Part shown: positions 1 through 10,545 of the stretch, piece after piece
How positions within the stretch are numbered: position 1 is the stretch's first letter
Layout of the letters: each line of letters starts with the position of its first letter
NCBI GenBank assembly: GCA_004380135.1
Contig: QXCR01000060.1
Span: forward strand, 98,946 to 162,945
Length of the DNA: 64,000 bases
Origin: Stemphylium vesicarium
Lineage: Eukaryota > Ascomycota > Dothideomycetes > Pleosporales > Pleosporaceae
Reading direction: 5' to 3'
Made by a program: the position numbers and the translations under genes
The notes under the pieces: model-generated
Seen by the model: the letters and a program-made list of their open reading frames with translations, nothing else
What the model was told of the DNA's origin: nothing
Database searches by the model: none

Positions 1-2126
1 AGACACGCGCATCCGAACGCAGGGCTTGGGCGGCACGCTCGAGCATGGATAGATGAATGAATGAATGCGCAGAATACGTTTCGGTGTGCATGCGCACCTG
101 TTCGAGATGATACCAGCATTGGAAGAAGGAATGTTGATGCTGAAACAGATGCTGGTGTTGGAGTGCCGGATAATTTGGACGAGGCAGGTGCGTGACGTAA
201 GGAGAAGAAGCGAGGCTTTGGAAATTTGAGATACTGTGAACCTTCTGTAGAATGCTGCGTCTAGTGGCAGTGACTAGCGACGGTTTATTGGGTAAGCCAC
301 GATGCAGACTAAGAGTGGAAACTGGGTTTTGCGATAAAGTTGCTGATGAGCGCCCTGCTGCGCTGACGGTGGCCTCGCCCATCCCATGGTTGATGCGACA
401 GCAGCGCGCAGATTCCCCACGGCGGAAAAATGTGCCACAGATGATTTGAGTGCGGAGAGTAGCTGTACGGTCCTAAATTCCGGCGATACGCTGCTAGCAG
501 AGTAGTGCAATATACCCAGATTACCGAGACGATGCTAGTGGGTGAAGTCGGCGAGCAGCCTGACTCTTTTAGGTTATCTTCAGACCCTCGTGAGCGGGAT
601 CGTCGAAGGCCGCGTTGTAGAGCTTGACTCGTCGCAATCTCTCACAGATTTTGCAGTTGATAGCGCGATAGACGATGAACGGCAGGCAGAGGCAGCGAGT
701 GGGTGTGGGCGGTGTGGGCAAACGGCAAGTGCAGGGAACGAATGACACTGCAGGGCATGGATGCAACCGTGCTCAGCTGCACGTAAAATGGGACCCCAAG
801 TGTGTTGGACCGAGAATAGAGCCAGGAGATCAGCATGTACCTGAAATGCCAAGAGCGACTCGGAGCCCGCTGCATACGATGTAAAGATAGACGCGACGAC
901 CGTGGAAAGCCTCGGATGGGGGTCAGCACTTGTGTGAGGTCGGGTCCGCTGAGAGGACATGCACGAGTTTTCCGGGCGTCGGAGGAAGTAGTCCACACAA
1001 TGGGGAGGCCCTGCTTTGTGGAAAGTTTGGAGAGAAGGGTCAGGGTCATGATTGTTGCCAGCACACAAACGGGTAGAGCGGGCAAAGGAAAAAAATGGAA
1101 GTGCCATGGTGACAGGCGGCGAGGTGTGGTAGGGTAGGGTCATGTCGCCCATCCGGCAATGGCGTCGACTGCCTCTACGCTATCCCCACACCGTGTGCGC
1201 CCCGTTCCTAGACAACGCAGGCTGAGTGGTGGTTGCCCCTGAGCGGCACAGGAACGCCTGTCGAGTCGGTGACGAGAAGGGAAATGGTGTCTTCGGTCGC
1301 TCAGATGAAAGGAGGGCGATCATTTGGGCGTGCCGCGCTGGTGTTGCATTGCCATCGCAACGCCAAAAAGTGGTTCAGCGGCGACGTCAGCCAGTGTGCG
1401 CGCCACGGGTTCGCAGCGCAGTTCTGGTGGTGTGCTGGAGGCCTGCGTGCACCTTGCAGGTGAAACGGGCCCTGGGCCACTCAGGCGAGCGGCCTCCGCA
1501 CACCATTGTCGGGCGGCAGCTAGTACAAGCTGCAGCAAAGTCTGGCAAGTTGCGCGATCACACCTCTGGCTGGTGGGCTGGTGGGCTGCCTGTCAGTGTG
1601 TGCACGCCGATGGTCCTCTCAGCCGACGTGAAATGATGGATAGCGCACTGACTCGCTCGACTGACTCCTGGGTTCCCTGACCCGTTGCCCGTGCTTGGAC
1701 TCGGTTGTACTTGAAACCTCGACGCCTTGCCAGGGGTGCCAAAACCTGGAAAGTGCTTGCAATATATACACCCTCTGCCAATGTGCGTAATATAGCGTCG
1801 GCCTTTCTCTCACCCCTCCAACTGTAGGATAATACTGCCATATACCCGCGCAGTGCCCCTCCCCACAGCCTCCATCATCGACGCTGTTACCATCCGCGCA
1901 GGAAGAAGAATCCGTGCGACATCGTCAGTCTCACTCAGACGCCGGCTTGCCTTGTGTCCCTAAGCCACGCACACACTCTCCGACCACTGGCGCGTAGGAA
2001 CTGCACGCCTTCGGTTTCAACCCTCGCCAGCTGCCGCCCATTCCGATATATCAACTCCCCAGGCCGGTGACGCCTACTGAGAGAGCAGTGCCATTCCACT
2101 TTTTTTTTTACGTTCACCTAGCCACC
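1..2126. other. 5' intergenic region, no gene recognised
   Basis: I find no coding stretch here. The left end has a short (GAAT)n run near position 55. From about 1840 the plus strand turns pyrimidine-rich and ends in a T9 run at 2101-2109, just before the Kozak-type start codon at 2127. This fits a promoter and long 5' leader for the 2127 gene. Confidence 0.5.
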
Positions 2127-3557
2127 ATGGTCGACGTCGCCGTCACCTCGCAGTTGTCCCAATGGACTTTCGACAAGCCCGCAGTGACAGCCCGCCCACA
2201 ACGGACCAGCACTGACAGTTCCGCTTCGAGCCCCAACCTGTGCGACGATGCGCCCGAGACCCTCCGCATCAACACGGCCGCAAAGCAAGGTAGGGTCTTC
2301 CAGGAACGCTATCTATCCAGCGAAGAGGACCTCACTGCCGACGACAACTCGGGATCCGAATCAGAATATGACTACGACGATGTGGTTGTCCACGACCTCT
2401 CAAAAGAATGCAAGGCGCGGACAATGTCAATTTCAAGATGGGACAAGGGCCGGAGCTGCGACATGGCCGTGGCCGTGTCGTACGCGCATGCAGGGCGACC
2501 CAAGATGGTTGAGATGGAAGCCGCTACCGATCGGCCAACCGTGCAGCAACGGTCGGCTTCCGTTGCCAACCTCATTCCCATTACCGCAGCAAGCAAACTG
2601 CGCAAAGCAGACGACGCCCAGCGATTGTCCATGAAGGTGATGCCTACCAGCCGCCTTGCCTCACCACCCATTTCTCGCTCCACATCTCCCCCAGCTGTCA
2701 TCGAGCCCCGACGACCCTCGACCAGCCACAGCCCCATGACGCAAAAGACCAGCACACTCTACCCCGACTCTGCCTCTATCTCGTCATCCTTCCAGACTGC
2801 ATCCAGCCGCAGCTTCTCACCCGCGCCCAGCGATGCACCCCGACGACCCTCCAGCTCGGCGGCCGGGGAGGCTGCATCAGCTCGCTCCTCCATGTACATG
2901 CCCACGCGATCACGCCTCGACCTCAGCCGCATCCAAACGTCACAATCGTCATACCAATCCTCAAATAGGCAATCGCACCTGTCGCCGCTGACACCTCAGT
3001 CACCTGCCCTTTCCTTCCTCAGCTCAGACCCCTACGAGAACTCAAACAGCAGCGCCGCCTCACCAATCATCAAGAAACCTGCCACGCACAGGCGGCTACG
3101 CTCAATCTCGATGAAGCTGTCGCTCGCCAAGATCGCCATTTCCCCCGCGAAGAAGCAATTCGACACACGCATCAACGGCAAGGCACCCCCCACACCCATC
3201 ACCCCTGGACCCATGACACCTCAGACGGCGCCTCTCGAGGGCGCGGCCAACTTTGCAAACCCCAACAAGATCCGCCGCGCGTCAACAATTCTCAGGCCCA
3301 AATCTCGTGGAGCCGAGTCTGCAAGGAGGACACCTACGCCAGATGTCGCACCTCCGATGCCGCAGGTCAGCGCTAGCACCATGCAACAAAAGCGCTCCAC
3401 CACCATGGGACGGCTGGTAGCTCGCGGTGCCAACGAGCGAGAACCTACACTTGTGCTCCCAGAATGCCCTGATGCTGAAGACGATCCCATGTCTAGCGTC
3501 AAGAGCCGCGCCATCCGACGTCGAAAGTCATTAATGGATTTCATGGACTCGTTGTAA
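2127..3557 (+). CDS. Ser/Pro-rich, probably disordered protein (476 aa)
   Basis: This is an intronless gene of unknown function. I place the start at 2127 because the sequence around it, GCCACCATGG, is a perfect Kozak context; the frame is open 20 codons further upstream but through the T-rich leader. The protein has an acidic patch near residues 70-90 (SSEEDLTADD, SESEYDYDD), then long Ser/Thr/Pro-rich low complexity with SPP, RRPS and TPxTP motifs, typical of kinase-targeted disordered regulators. Basic patches follow (KPATHRRLRSISMKLSLAK; IRRRKSLMDFMDSL at the C-terminus). I see no signal peptide, membrane segment or known fold. RRxS sites suggest PKA or AGC-kinase phosphorylation, which is inference. 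The biased composition alone supports coding. Confidence 0.75.
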   Translation: MVDVAVTSQLSQWTFDKPAVTARPQRTSTDSSASSPNLCDDAPETLRINTAAKQGRVFQERYLSSEEDLTADDNSGSESEYDYDDVVVHDLSKECKARTMSISRWDKGRSCDMAVAVSYAHAGRPKMVEMEAATDRPTVQQRSASVANLIPITAASKLRKADDAQRLSMKVMPTSRLASPPISRSTSPPAVIEPRRPSTSHSPMTQKTSTLYPDSASISSSFQTASSRSFSPAPSDAPRRPSSSAAGEAASARSSMYMPTRSRLDLSRIQTSQSSYQSSNRQSHLSPLTPQSPALSFLSSDPYENSNSSAASPIIKKPATHRRLRSISMKLSLAKIAISPAKKQFDTRINGKAPPTPITPGPMTPQTAPLEGAANFANPNKIRRASTILRPKSRGAESARRTPTPDVAPPMPQVSASTMQQKRSTTMGRLVARGANEREPTLVLPECPDAEDDPMSSVKSRAIRRRKSLMDFMDSL

Positions 3558-3969
3558 ACGCATAAACTGCCACTTTGTTTCGAAACGCCTAGATCCGCAA
3601 CCTTGAACGCCTAGACGACCGCATTATTATGCGACATCCCTGTCTTCCCACGACACATCCACCTCATTGTACATGCCACCACTACCTACATTCTTCATCC
3701 ACCGCCGAGCTCGCGTATATCTCCTACCAACCTTCTATTCGTCTCACACTATTTACCGCTTAAGCGCATAATACCCGGCGTACCTATGGCGCATGACATG
3801 GCCTTTTATTGTTTCTTTTTCTCTGGTTCCAAATTTCCTTTCTCGCTTTTAGAGGTCACGATACCCTCCAGCTTTCCTCATCTCCTTGGCAATCATTGCG
3901 AAGTGTTCGCTGCCGCCAATCCTCTGTCGTTATATCGCATCTAGTATGTTGCATCGCGATCATCGCCGT

Positions 3970-3996
3970 CATCATCATCATCATCATCATCATCAT
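3970..3996. repeat. (CAT)9 microsatellite
   Basis: Nine uninterrupted CAT units in the 3' flank of the 2127-3557 gene. Confidence 0.9.
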
Positions 3997-4800
3997 CTCT
4001 CCCATGTTGCTAGTCCAAGTTTGTTCATTGCGCCCAATAAGGTGGCCTTTTGGAAACGAAGACTCATGATATCCTTACATGGTACTACCTCTTAGTTTTA
4101 GCGATTTAGATACAAATACTAGAGAACAATCTATCGCATACATCCATCATACAATCCTTGCTTTCCACGTGCATGCAACGTCATCGCTGTCATGGACGCG
4201 TGTGTAGTCTACCCAGCCCCCCGTCCTTACAAACCTGTCTGTACCCATCAATACAACATCGACTATATCCTTCCAACATCTGACGTACACAATCAACCCA
4301 ATCTTCTACAACAACTCACACCCATGCAACCATGACGTACGTACATCCCTCCAAACCCCGGCCGTATTTGTTGCACCAAAAACCGCCGTGTCGCTTTGCC
4401 ATCCTAGCCCCCAAACCCACACAATCTTGTCCACCTGTCCACCTAATCCACCTAACCCACATATGCCACCCACATTCCCAACCCTTTGCCAAGCAACCGC
4501 GCCCCCCACATCATCACCTGCATTGAGATAGTTTTCAACCGCCGGCCGGCTGCACTCTACACGATACACACAAATTCCAGCCTGACACGCCCACGCCCAA
4601 CCCAATTGCGACTGTGACCGGGGGGGTATGTATGTGCTGACATGACGTCACTGGCCCTTCCTAATCCATCCAAGATGAGGATTACTGTATGGGCTTTCTT
4701 CGGCGCCGATTTGCGAGATCACCATCGTCGAGGCTGTCTCGGTTGAGGTTCGGGCGTATTTTTTAGCTGTAGATGGATGCACTGACATGAGCGCTCGCAC

Positions 4801-4850
4801 TGGTATTGGCATTGGCATTGTGGGCATGGGCATGGGTATGGGTATGGGGT
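4801..4850. repeat. Imperfect GGCATT/GGCATG/GGTATG hexamer repeat
   Basis: Successive 6-nt units run from TTGGCA types into GGGCAT and GGGTAT types. Simple repeat with no evident coding role. Confidence 0.7.
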
Positions 4851-5586
4851 GATTCGGCGCGGTAGGTGGTAGGGAAACGCAATTGTCAACGGTCGGTTCG
4901 GCGGCGGCGGCGAAAGGTACATCCTTGCTCGTATTCCTCACGCGAATGAAAGAGAAAAAATGGGGCTTACGAATTGTGTGTGCTTTGCTGATGTTGCTGA
5001 TTGCTGATGTTGCTGATTCTGTTGCTGATGGTGTTGTTGGGGGGCTGGTGGTTGCGGTCACCCCAGAATCGTGTCTTTTTTCTTTTGCCTTTTTTTTTTT
5101 CCTGCTCGTTGAACATCGGGTTTTACGTGATTTTCTTAGAGTGGCTTCTTTACCTTCCTCTCTGTCTTTCTTTCCTCCTTTTCTTCTGATTTTCTTTTGT
5201 TGATCTCGGTGTTTGCGACGCGGGCCTGCATACCCACGCGCTTACACAGACACCTACACAGACGCACACAGACAGACACGTCACTTTTTTCTTTCTCCCT
5301 TGCGCGGTGCGTACCTGGACGATGAAGAGGGACGAACCCACTTTGTTTACCCAACCCTTGCTTCTTTGCTTGCAGCTGCGAGGCAGAGTGGAGTCTTTTC
5401 GGGAGACATCCATCCGGGGTGGTTTGTGCATGCGTGGGACCTGCATTGCACACAGTCGTAGTTGGTGCCCTGCCCGCCTTGCCCTGCCATGTCTCGGGCA
5501 CTAAACAAAAAAAGCTCAGGCTTGGGTTCGCCAAAGGCGCGAAACAAAAGGCGTTCAACGGGACAAGGCTGATGAAACATATATTT

Positions 5587-5604
5587 TGTGTGTGTGTGTG
5601 TGTG
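5587..5604. repeat. (TG)9 dinucleotide repeat
   Basis: Nine TG units directly after ATATTT. Confidence 0.9.
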
Positions 5605-5915
5605 CCTTGCGCTTTGTCACGAAAAGTCGACGCAGCCGAGATACGATGGAGATACGGATTCTGCGCGATATCTTGGTAAACATCTCTAGATTGTTTTTGT
5701 CTCGTGCTGGAGAGGAGCTGAAGACGATGGTGGTATTAGAGTCTAGCGAATATGTTGGGGCCATGCAAGACCAAAGGTTCAATAAGTCAAATTGCGGTGT
5801 ATAGTTTCTTCATCAATACACCTCCAAAGATTGCCATTTTGCCTAAACAAGACCCTGAAATGTCTAGTGCGTAGACAAAGCTACGTAGCATCTTAACGTC
5901 GCCCTTGCGCGGGAG

Positions 5916-5930
5916 CACACACACACACAC
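5916..5930. repeat. (CA)n dinucleotide repeat
   Basis: Short CA run followed by a further GCACAC. Confidence 0.8.
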
Positions 5931-6103
5931 GCACACGCTCGCAGCTCGGCAGCGAAAACCGCCCGTTTGCACGACTCCGCGCATGCCGACTGCCCTCGTG
6001 TATACTGACTCTTTTTCCTTTGCTACTTTTTCACTCAACCCGCACGTACGAGAAAAAGCGACTGCGAAAAGAAGGACATAAATCTCCGGTAGTAGAGCCC
6101 TCT

Positions 6104-6162
6104 TCACACCATCACACCATCACACCATCACACCACCGAACCGAACCGAACCGAACCGAACC
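6104..6162. repeat. (ACCATCAC)n followed by (CCGAA)5
   Basis: Two adjoining simple repeats: 8-nt ACCATCAC units to about 6135, then five exact CCGAA units from 6136. Confidence 0.85.
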
Positions 6163-7396
6163 CCCGACCGACACTCCGACACCAAGACCCGTTACCCGAG
6201 GGCAAAGGAAAGGAAGGCAAAAAACAGATGCCCATGTTCGCCAACGCTATCTAAATCCACTTTTGCATACTCCACATATACGCGCCTGCTCCACCTTTGC
6301 CCTTGTTTCTTTTCCCTACCCTTTCTCCGCCGCTAGTCCGTGTGCAGCTATTGTCGTCGTGTTCACAGTTGCACCAGCCTCATTCACCTTGTTCGCGTTT
6401 TTGGGCCCTGTATATTGGCGGGGTGTCACGGGCGCGGTCATGGTCACGGTCGTTTGTCGCGGCCATAAGGCGATCATAATATCCGCACCCTGTACGATAA
6501 TGCGACGAAATTTCTGGGAACAAGGCAAAACGATAGAGAGGGCGGAAGAGCAAGGGAGGGAAGAGAGGGATCGCGATACCCGTTATCAGGACGGGAAATC
6601 TCACCGCGCGATGCCGTGCATGTCGGACCTGACCTGACGTCTTGGGTCTCCCATCCCGTGTTTCGTTCGTCTGAACTTCTTGTCATGTTTTCCTGGGTCC
6701 ATGACTTGCAGCAGCAGCATCCTGTCATCTCGTCTCTTGATGCGGGGAAACAGGATGTCGATTTCTCCGTCCCGTTCTTTATTTCCTTTGCTTCTTTTTC
6801 TTGTAATTCCCGCGTTTGTCGCCTCCGGCGAAAAGATTCTGCTATCTCTCTTATCGAGGGAGATTGGCAATGGGTGAAAGCACACACCCCACACGTATAC
6901 TGACAGAACGTACGAGATGCTGTCGTTAATGTGAAACCAACTATCTCGTGCCTCGCGTGCACGAAAGTGGCTCGGGGAAAGAGTTGACGACTCAACGGCT
7001 GTTCTCACTCTCCTACCCGAACATGCACGCGACGAGAAGAAAGGAAAGTAGACAAAGAAGCGGGAATCAAAATTAAAGTCTCGCACACGTACGCTGCGTT
7101 TGCTGGTCCTTTTTTGCCACGAGGGAACGAGAGAAGGGGGGAAAGAAGAGAGGGACTGTGGTCGACAAGGTTTGATGATGGTGGTTGAAGCGTGTTTGAT
7201 CGACGCTGGGTGAGGGTGGGTGAGGTGGAGATTTATGTGTGCGAACGGACGGACGGGAAGGATGGAGGGGGATTGAGGGTTTTTGAGCTGCCCGAGGAGA
7301 AGGAACGAAGGATGAGGTGATCAAGGGCAAGGCGAGGCGAGGCGTGGCGTCGAGAGGGAAATGGGTGGCTATCATGTGATTGCGCGTTCGAGCGAG

Positions 7397-7693
7397 CTAC
7401 CTGTAGTGGCGAGACGCGTATTGGACGTCTATGATGACAATGGTCGCCTCGCGTGCGTTCGCTGCTTGCTTTTGTCTCTGTTGAGCGAGCGTCGGTGCTT
7501 GCTTTTTTAGAATAGCCGAGTCTGCAATGTTTTGCGCATGCTGTGTGTTTTGACTGTTTGTTTGTTTGTTTGCTTGCTGTTGTTGTTGTCCTCCAGTGTA
7601 GCGTTGAGATAAATTGGTATATTGAGACTGCCCATACGGGAAAGCTGAGGGTTGGGTTGATAAACTAGAAAGAGCGGGTCTGACTTCGACCAT
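7397..7693 (-). CDS. Possible small Gln/Ser-rich protein or first exon
   Basis: A 98-codon minus-strand frame starting at ATG 7693 gives a protein with a polar N-terminus (MVEVRPALSSL...), a Gln run after TGG and an Ala/Gln-rich basic end. The composition is not that of random ORFs nearby and resembles the N-terminus of a fungal regulator. The frame is open upstream through the ATG. It ends at TAG within the string ACAGGTAGC, so a splice donor could overlap the stop and this may be one exon of a larger gene. I see no known domain and could not find a following exon in the 3.8 kb below. Confidence 0.3.
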   Translation of the reverse strand: MVEVRPALSSLSTQPSAFPYGQSQYTNLSQRYTGGQQQQQANKQTNSQNTQHAQNIADSAILKKQAPTLAQQRQKQAANAREATIVIIDVQYASRHYR

Positions 7694-8041
7694 GGTACAG
7701 CGAAGGGGACCATGGTACTTACACTGCGCCAATGCGTGTCTTACCTCTTCGGTCGTTCCAAATTCTGGACTGATATGCTGGCGTTGCGGGGTTGTGCAGC
7801 GGAGGCTCGCCCATCAGTTGATTGGGACCCCTCATCGCAGCTGCCCACATTAGGCCAATCATCTTCCTTGGCCCCCACCTTGGCTATTCACTTAGTGACT
7901 TCCGCTCCACTGCAGCTATACGTTAGCTACACTTCAGCTGAACTTCGTCACACAGCGGTTCTCTCCTCTCATGGCAAATAAAGAGATCTGTATCCTGTCT
8001 TGCAACGTGTTGTTTCACCTCTGGCATCGCTTTCTTCTTGA
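7694..8041. other. Intergenic, nothing recognised
   Basis: Separates the possible minus-strand ORF from the CorA-like locus. No motif of note. Confidence 0.4.
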
Positions 8042-8393
8042 CGACATTCCAAACCACGGCCTTCTGACCGAGAGCGGTTTTCAATCTGTGAGGAGGAAGG
8101 TACTCTTCGGATTGACGGCCTCATGTTGAAGTCCACAAGGCTGAGCGATTGAGATTCAATCTTCGACAAGAAGAACGAGGATCTCTTGGAGCTTATCGAA
8201 GTGTGCAGCACCGGCACTTCAAGTAGGCGTGAAGTCACAAACGATCTTGTCGAGACATACATCGAAAATGACTATCAGTCAAGCCAGGCCAGTCCTCTTG
8301 ACGCCGTTGATCAGCCGGAAAGTGAGATAATAAAGCTCTTGTGTGGATCACGTGTTCCTCATACAATGAACAAGCACTGACTGAACCTGTCAG
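8042..8393 (+). other. Coding-like segment upstream of the CorA gene, interrupted by TGA
   Basis: One frame is open from 8042 to 8380 except for a single TGA at 8150-8152. On both sides the translation looks protein-like: before it CEEEGTLRIDGLMLKS, after it DSIFDKKNEDLLELIEVC. A good intron (GTGAGA at 8322 to CAG at 8393, branch CTGAC) joins this frame in phase to the next CorA exon at 8394. It may be the 5' part of the CorA-like gene with a nonsense change, part of a removed intron, or a remnant of another gene. No ATG in this frame sits in a convincing start context after the TGA. Confidence 0.35.
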
Positions 8394-9700
8394 TTTCTCA
8401 AAGCGGATGGGACCTCCCTCAGGGTAATTCACACCGACACCTCTGTCACAACATCTGTATACTCGCATTGCACCTTTTGCGCGAATTCCAGACCCCTATC
8501 TGAGCGTATTGAGAGAAAAAACCGCGGCCTATTTTTTCACTCGACCATCACTGCCTGTTTTGTCTTTTCCCGATCTATGTCATGATACTCGAGAGGATTA
8601 TCTCAGTGAGTAAGCAAAATTTAGGCCTGGAATGCTTGCTAAATTTGATCTCACAGGTTTCATCTTCCGATCACGTCCAAGTAGTGTTGGCTGGGTCTGC
8701 GCCAGCGCATCATTCACATACCGCTTTCCTAGTAGACCCATGTACATTTTCATGCGTGATTTATCAGAGCGCAAACACGGTGACGCGATCGACCACATTC
8801 CACTTGGAATTCAGGATGGTGCTGCAAATGCATATGCCTTCTTCATTCCCAGTATGATGATACGGTACGCACTTGATGACATGGAAGCTGTGGCCGACTA
8901 CTGGAAACATAAGTTTTCGGTGCACGAACGAATGCTGGGTATTGATTATAGGGATGATAACAATAGCCGTCCAGATCTGGTTAACGTCGATTTCAAATCC
9001 CTTGTGAAGGTTCTAAATGATGCCGACGACGCTATTGCATACATCACTTGGACATTCAAAGGTTTCACGCAAATGCTCGATTCCTTGGGTACGGTCACCG
9101 ATCGATACCAGAAGCAAGCGACTGCCCACGATGAGTCAGAAGATGATGTCTTCAACACCACACGTGTCCTGTCAGAAACGCATGCTGCTTTGCGCTGTCG
9201 GAACATGGAGATACAGAATGATGCCGAATATCTCTTCAAGAGATGCCAGCTCATGTCTCAAAGAGTACGCGTCCTAGATTATGACCAGGTCAATGTGTTT
9301 GCTAACCCCACTCAGGTCTACACTGTCATCGCTCAACAGAATTCTAAGCTCACTCTTCGTGACAGCAAGGTCATGAAGATCATCGCTGCAATAACGATGT
9401 TCTTTCTTCCAGCAACCTTTGTAGCTGTAAGTCACCATGGCTCGCTATCCCATCCTTCTCTCTGACAAGCTCCAGACTTTCTTCAGCACGTCGTTCTTCG
9501 ACTTCAATAGCAACTTGAACGGCCGAATCTATTCAGATTGGCTGTGGCTGTGTTTTCTCGCCACTGTCGTTCTCACGGTTCTGGTCGCGGTCGGTACCTG
9601 GCGCACATGGAAAACAAAGAAGGAGAAATCTCCCAAAGCTACAGAAGCCTCGGTAGATGACGACTCAACAACGGAGTCAGAGACAAGCACTGAGGTGTGA
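8394..9700 (+). CDS. CorA-like Mg2+ transporter protein (5' end unresolved)
   Basis: A fungal CorA-like protein, expected to move Mg2+ or other divalent cations across a membrane. Inferred exons are 8394-8423, 8492-8605, 8657-9264, 9316-9426 and 9476-9700, plus a likely upstream exon ending at 8321. Frame continuity across all junctions gives AAYFFTRPSLP, TREDYLS, GWVCASASFTYR, IPLGIQDGAANAYAFF, ETHAALR, VIAQQNSKL and FFLPATFVATFFST, the block order of fungal CorA-like proteins. TM1 follows MKII (about 9380-9426) and TM2 is LWLCFLATVVLTVLVAV. The C-terminus is acidic and Ser/Thr-rich. The bacterial GMN signature is not obvious, as is usual in this divergent family. The 51-nt intron 9265-9315 (donor GTACGC, branch GCTAAC) is a multiple of three and stop-free, so ORF callers read through it. 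Confidence 0.72.
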
Positions 9701-10545
9701 TGGAATTCTGGGGCTGGATCCTTTCCAAGACCCCATGTTCTCCAGGTGTCGCTATGGACACCCATTCTCAAGGAAGTGTTCCTGTGGTTCTTCAGGATTC
9801 TGTTTCAGCACCACCTACCACTGCAGCAAGGTTAGCGTCGTCCATAGTTCAACCTTGAGTATTTGGTAGCCATAATATCGGTGATCTCATTGACAACAGG
9901 CATGCTACCAGGTCGGCCCGCTGCAGTGTGGATCCCGCATTTTGTATGTCCATTCTGTAGCCTCCAAAACAGGTGCAAGAAGCCTACATTCATACCCGAG
10001 GTGTTCAGTCGCGTTCAACATGGCTTTGTACGCTATTGAAATTGCACTGTCAAACATTGCGAGCGAATGTTGAGTATTCATTGTCATGCTGTTTGGGAGA
10101 GAGCATCAAAGTACCAGGAATTCATCTCTGAGTTCCTAGAGACTGTCATGCCATATGGATATCGTGGTAGAAGTCTGTGTTTAGACCAGCCCTTCAGTCG
10201 GGACTTGCATAGTGTGACCTAGGACCAGCGATGTTTTTAGCGGCGAGTATGCGAGGTGATTACCATTTATTTGGTGCTCCGACGGGACAACTGCGTAGCA
10301 TCATGCTGTTGACCGTTGCCAACGTTCATTGCACTCAAGAAGCTTTAACACGGGCAAAAGATGCTAGTGCATACTTGTTAAGCAGTCGATCTCCCAAGAT
10401 TGTGTTGCGAATAGATGCTAAGTAGTATAAAACAACCCGCTTGTATGGATCTGGGCTTATTGTCCGAGCACATACGCGATAACAAGAAAATCGAAAACAC
10501 CCTGGCCATAGTGCATAACAAAAGATGCACGCTTTTCCCCACACA
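9701..10545. other. Intergenic between convergent CorA-like and HET genes
   Basis: About 850 nt. Just after the CorA stop, one frame (9701-9832) gives VSLWTPILKEVFLWFFRILF, a hydrophobic stretch that could be chance or an alternative 3' exon. Nothing else is supported. Confidence 0.35.

Larger units (their letters stand above)
3558..7396. other. Long intergenic region with microsatellites
   Basis: About 3.8 kb with no convincing gene. Overlapping ORFs of 100-200 codons occur on the minus strand between 4650 and 7090 but have low-complexity composition and no recognisable motif. From about 7375 down to 7080 the minus strand is strongly pyrimidine-rich, the look of a fungal promoter or 5' leader firing leftward, yet no matching coding region is evident below it. 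The region may hold long UTRs or a non-coding transcript. Confidence 0.4.

Noticed and set aside
4648..7086. Overlapping minus-strand ORFs of 100-173 codons
   Set aside because: Low-complexity translation, no start context, no motif, and several frames overlap each other. They are best explained by pyrimidine- and repeat-rich DNA.
9701..9832. Extra 3' exon of the CorA-like gene
   Set aside because: The hydrophobic frame is suggestive, but the protein already has both expected C-terminal helices and a stop. No good donor precedes it.
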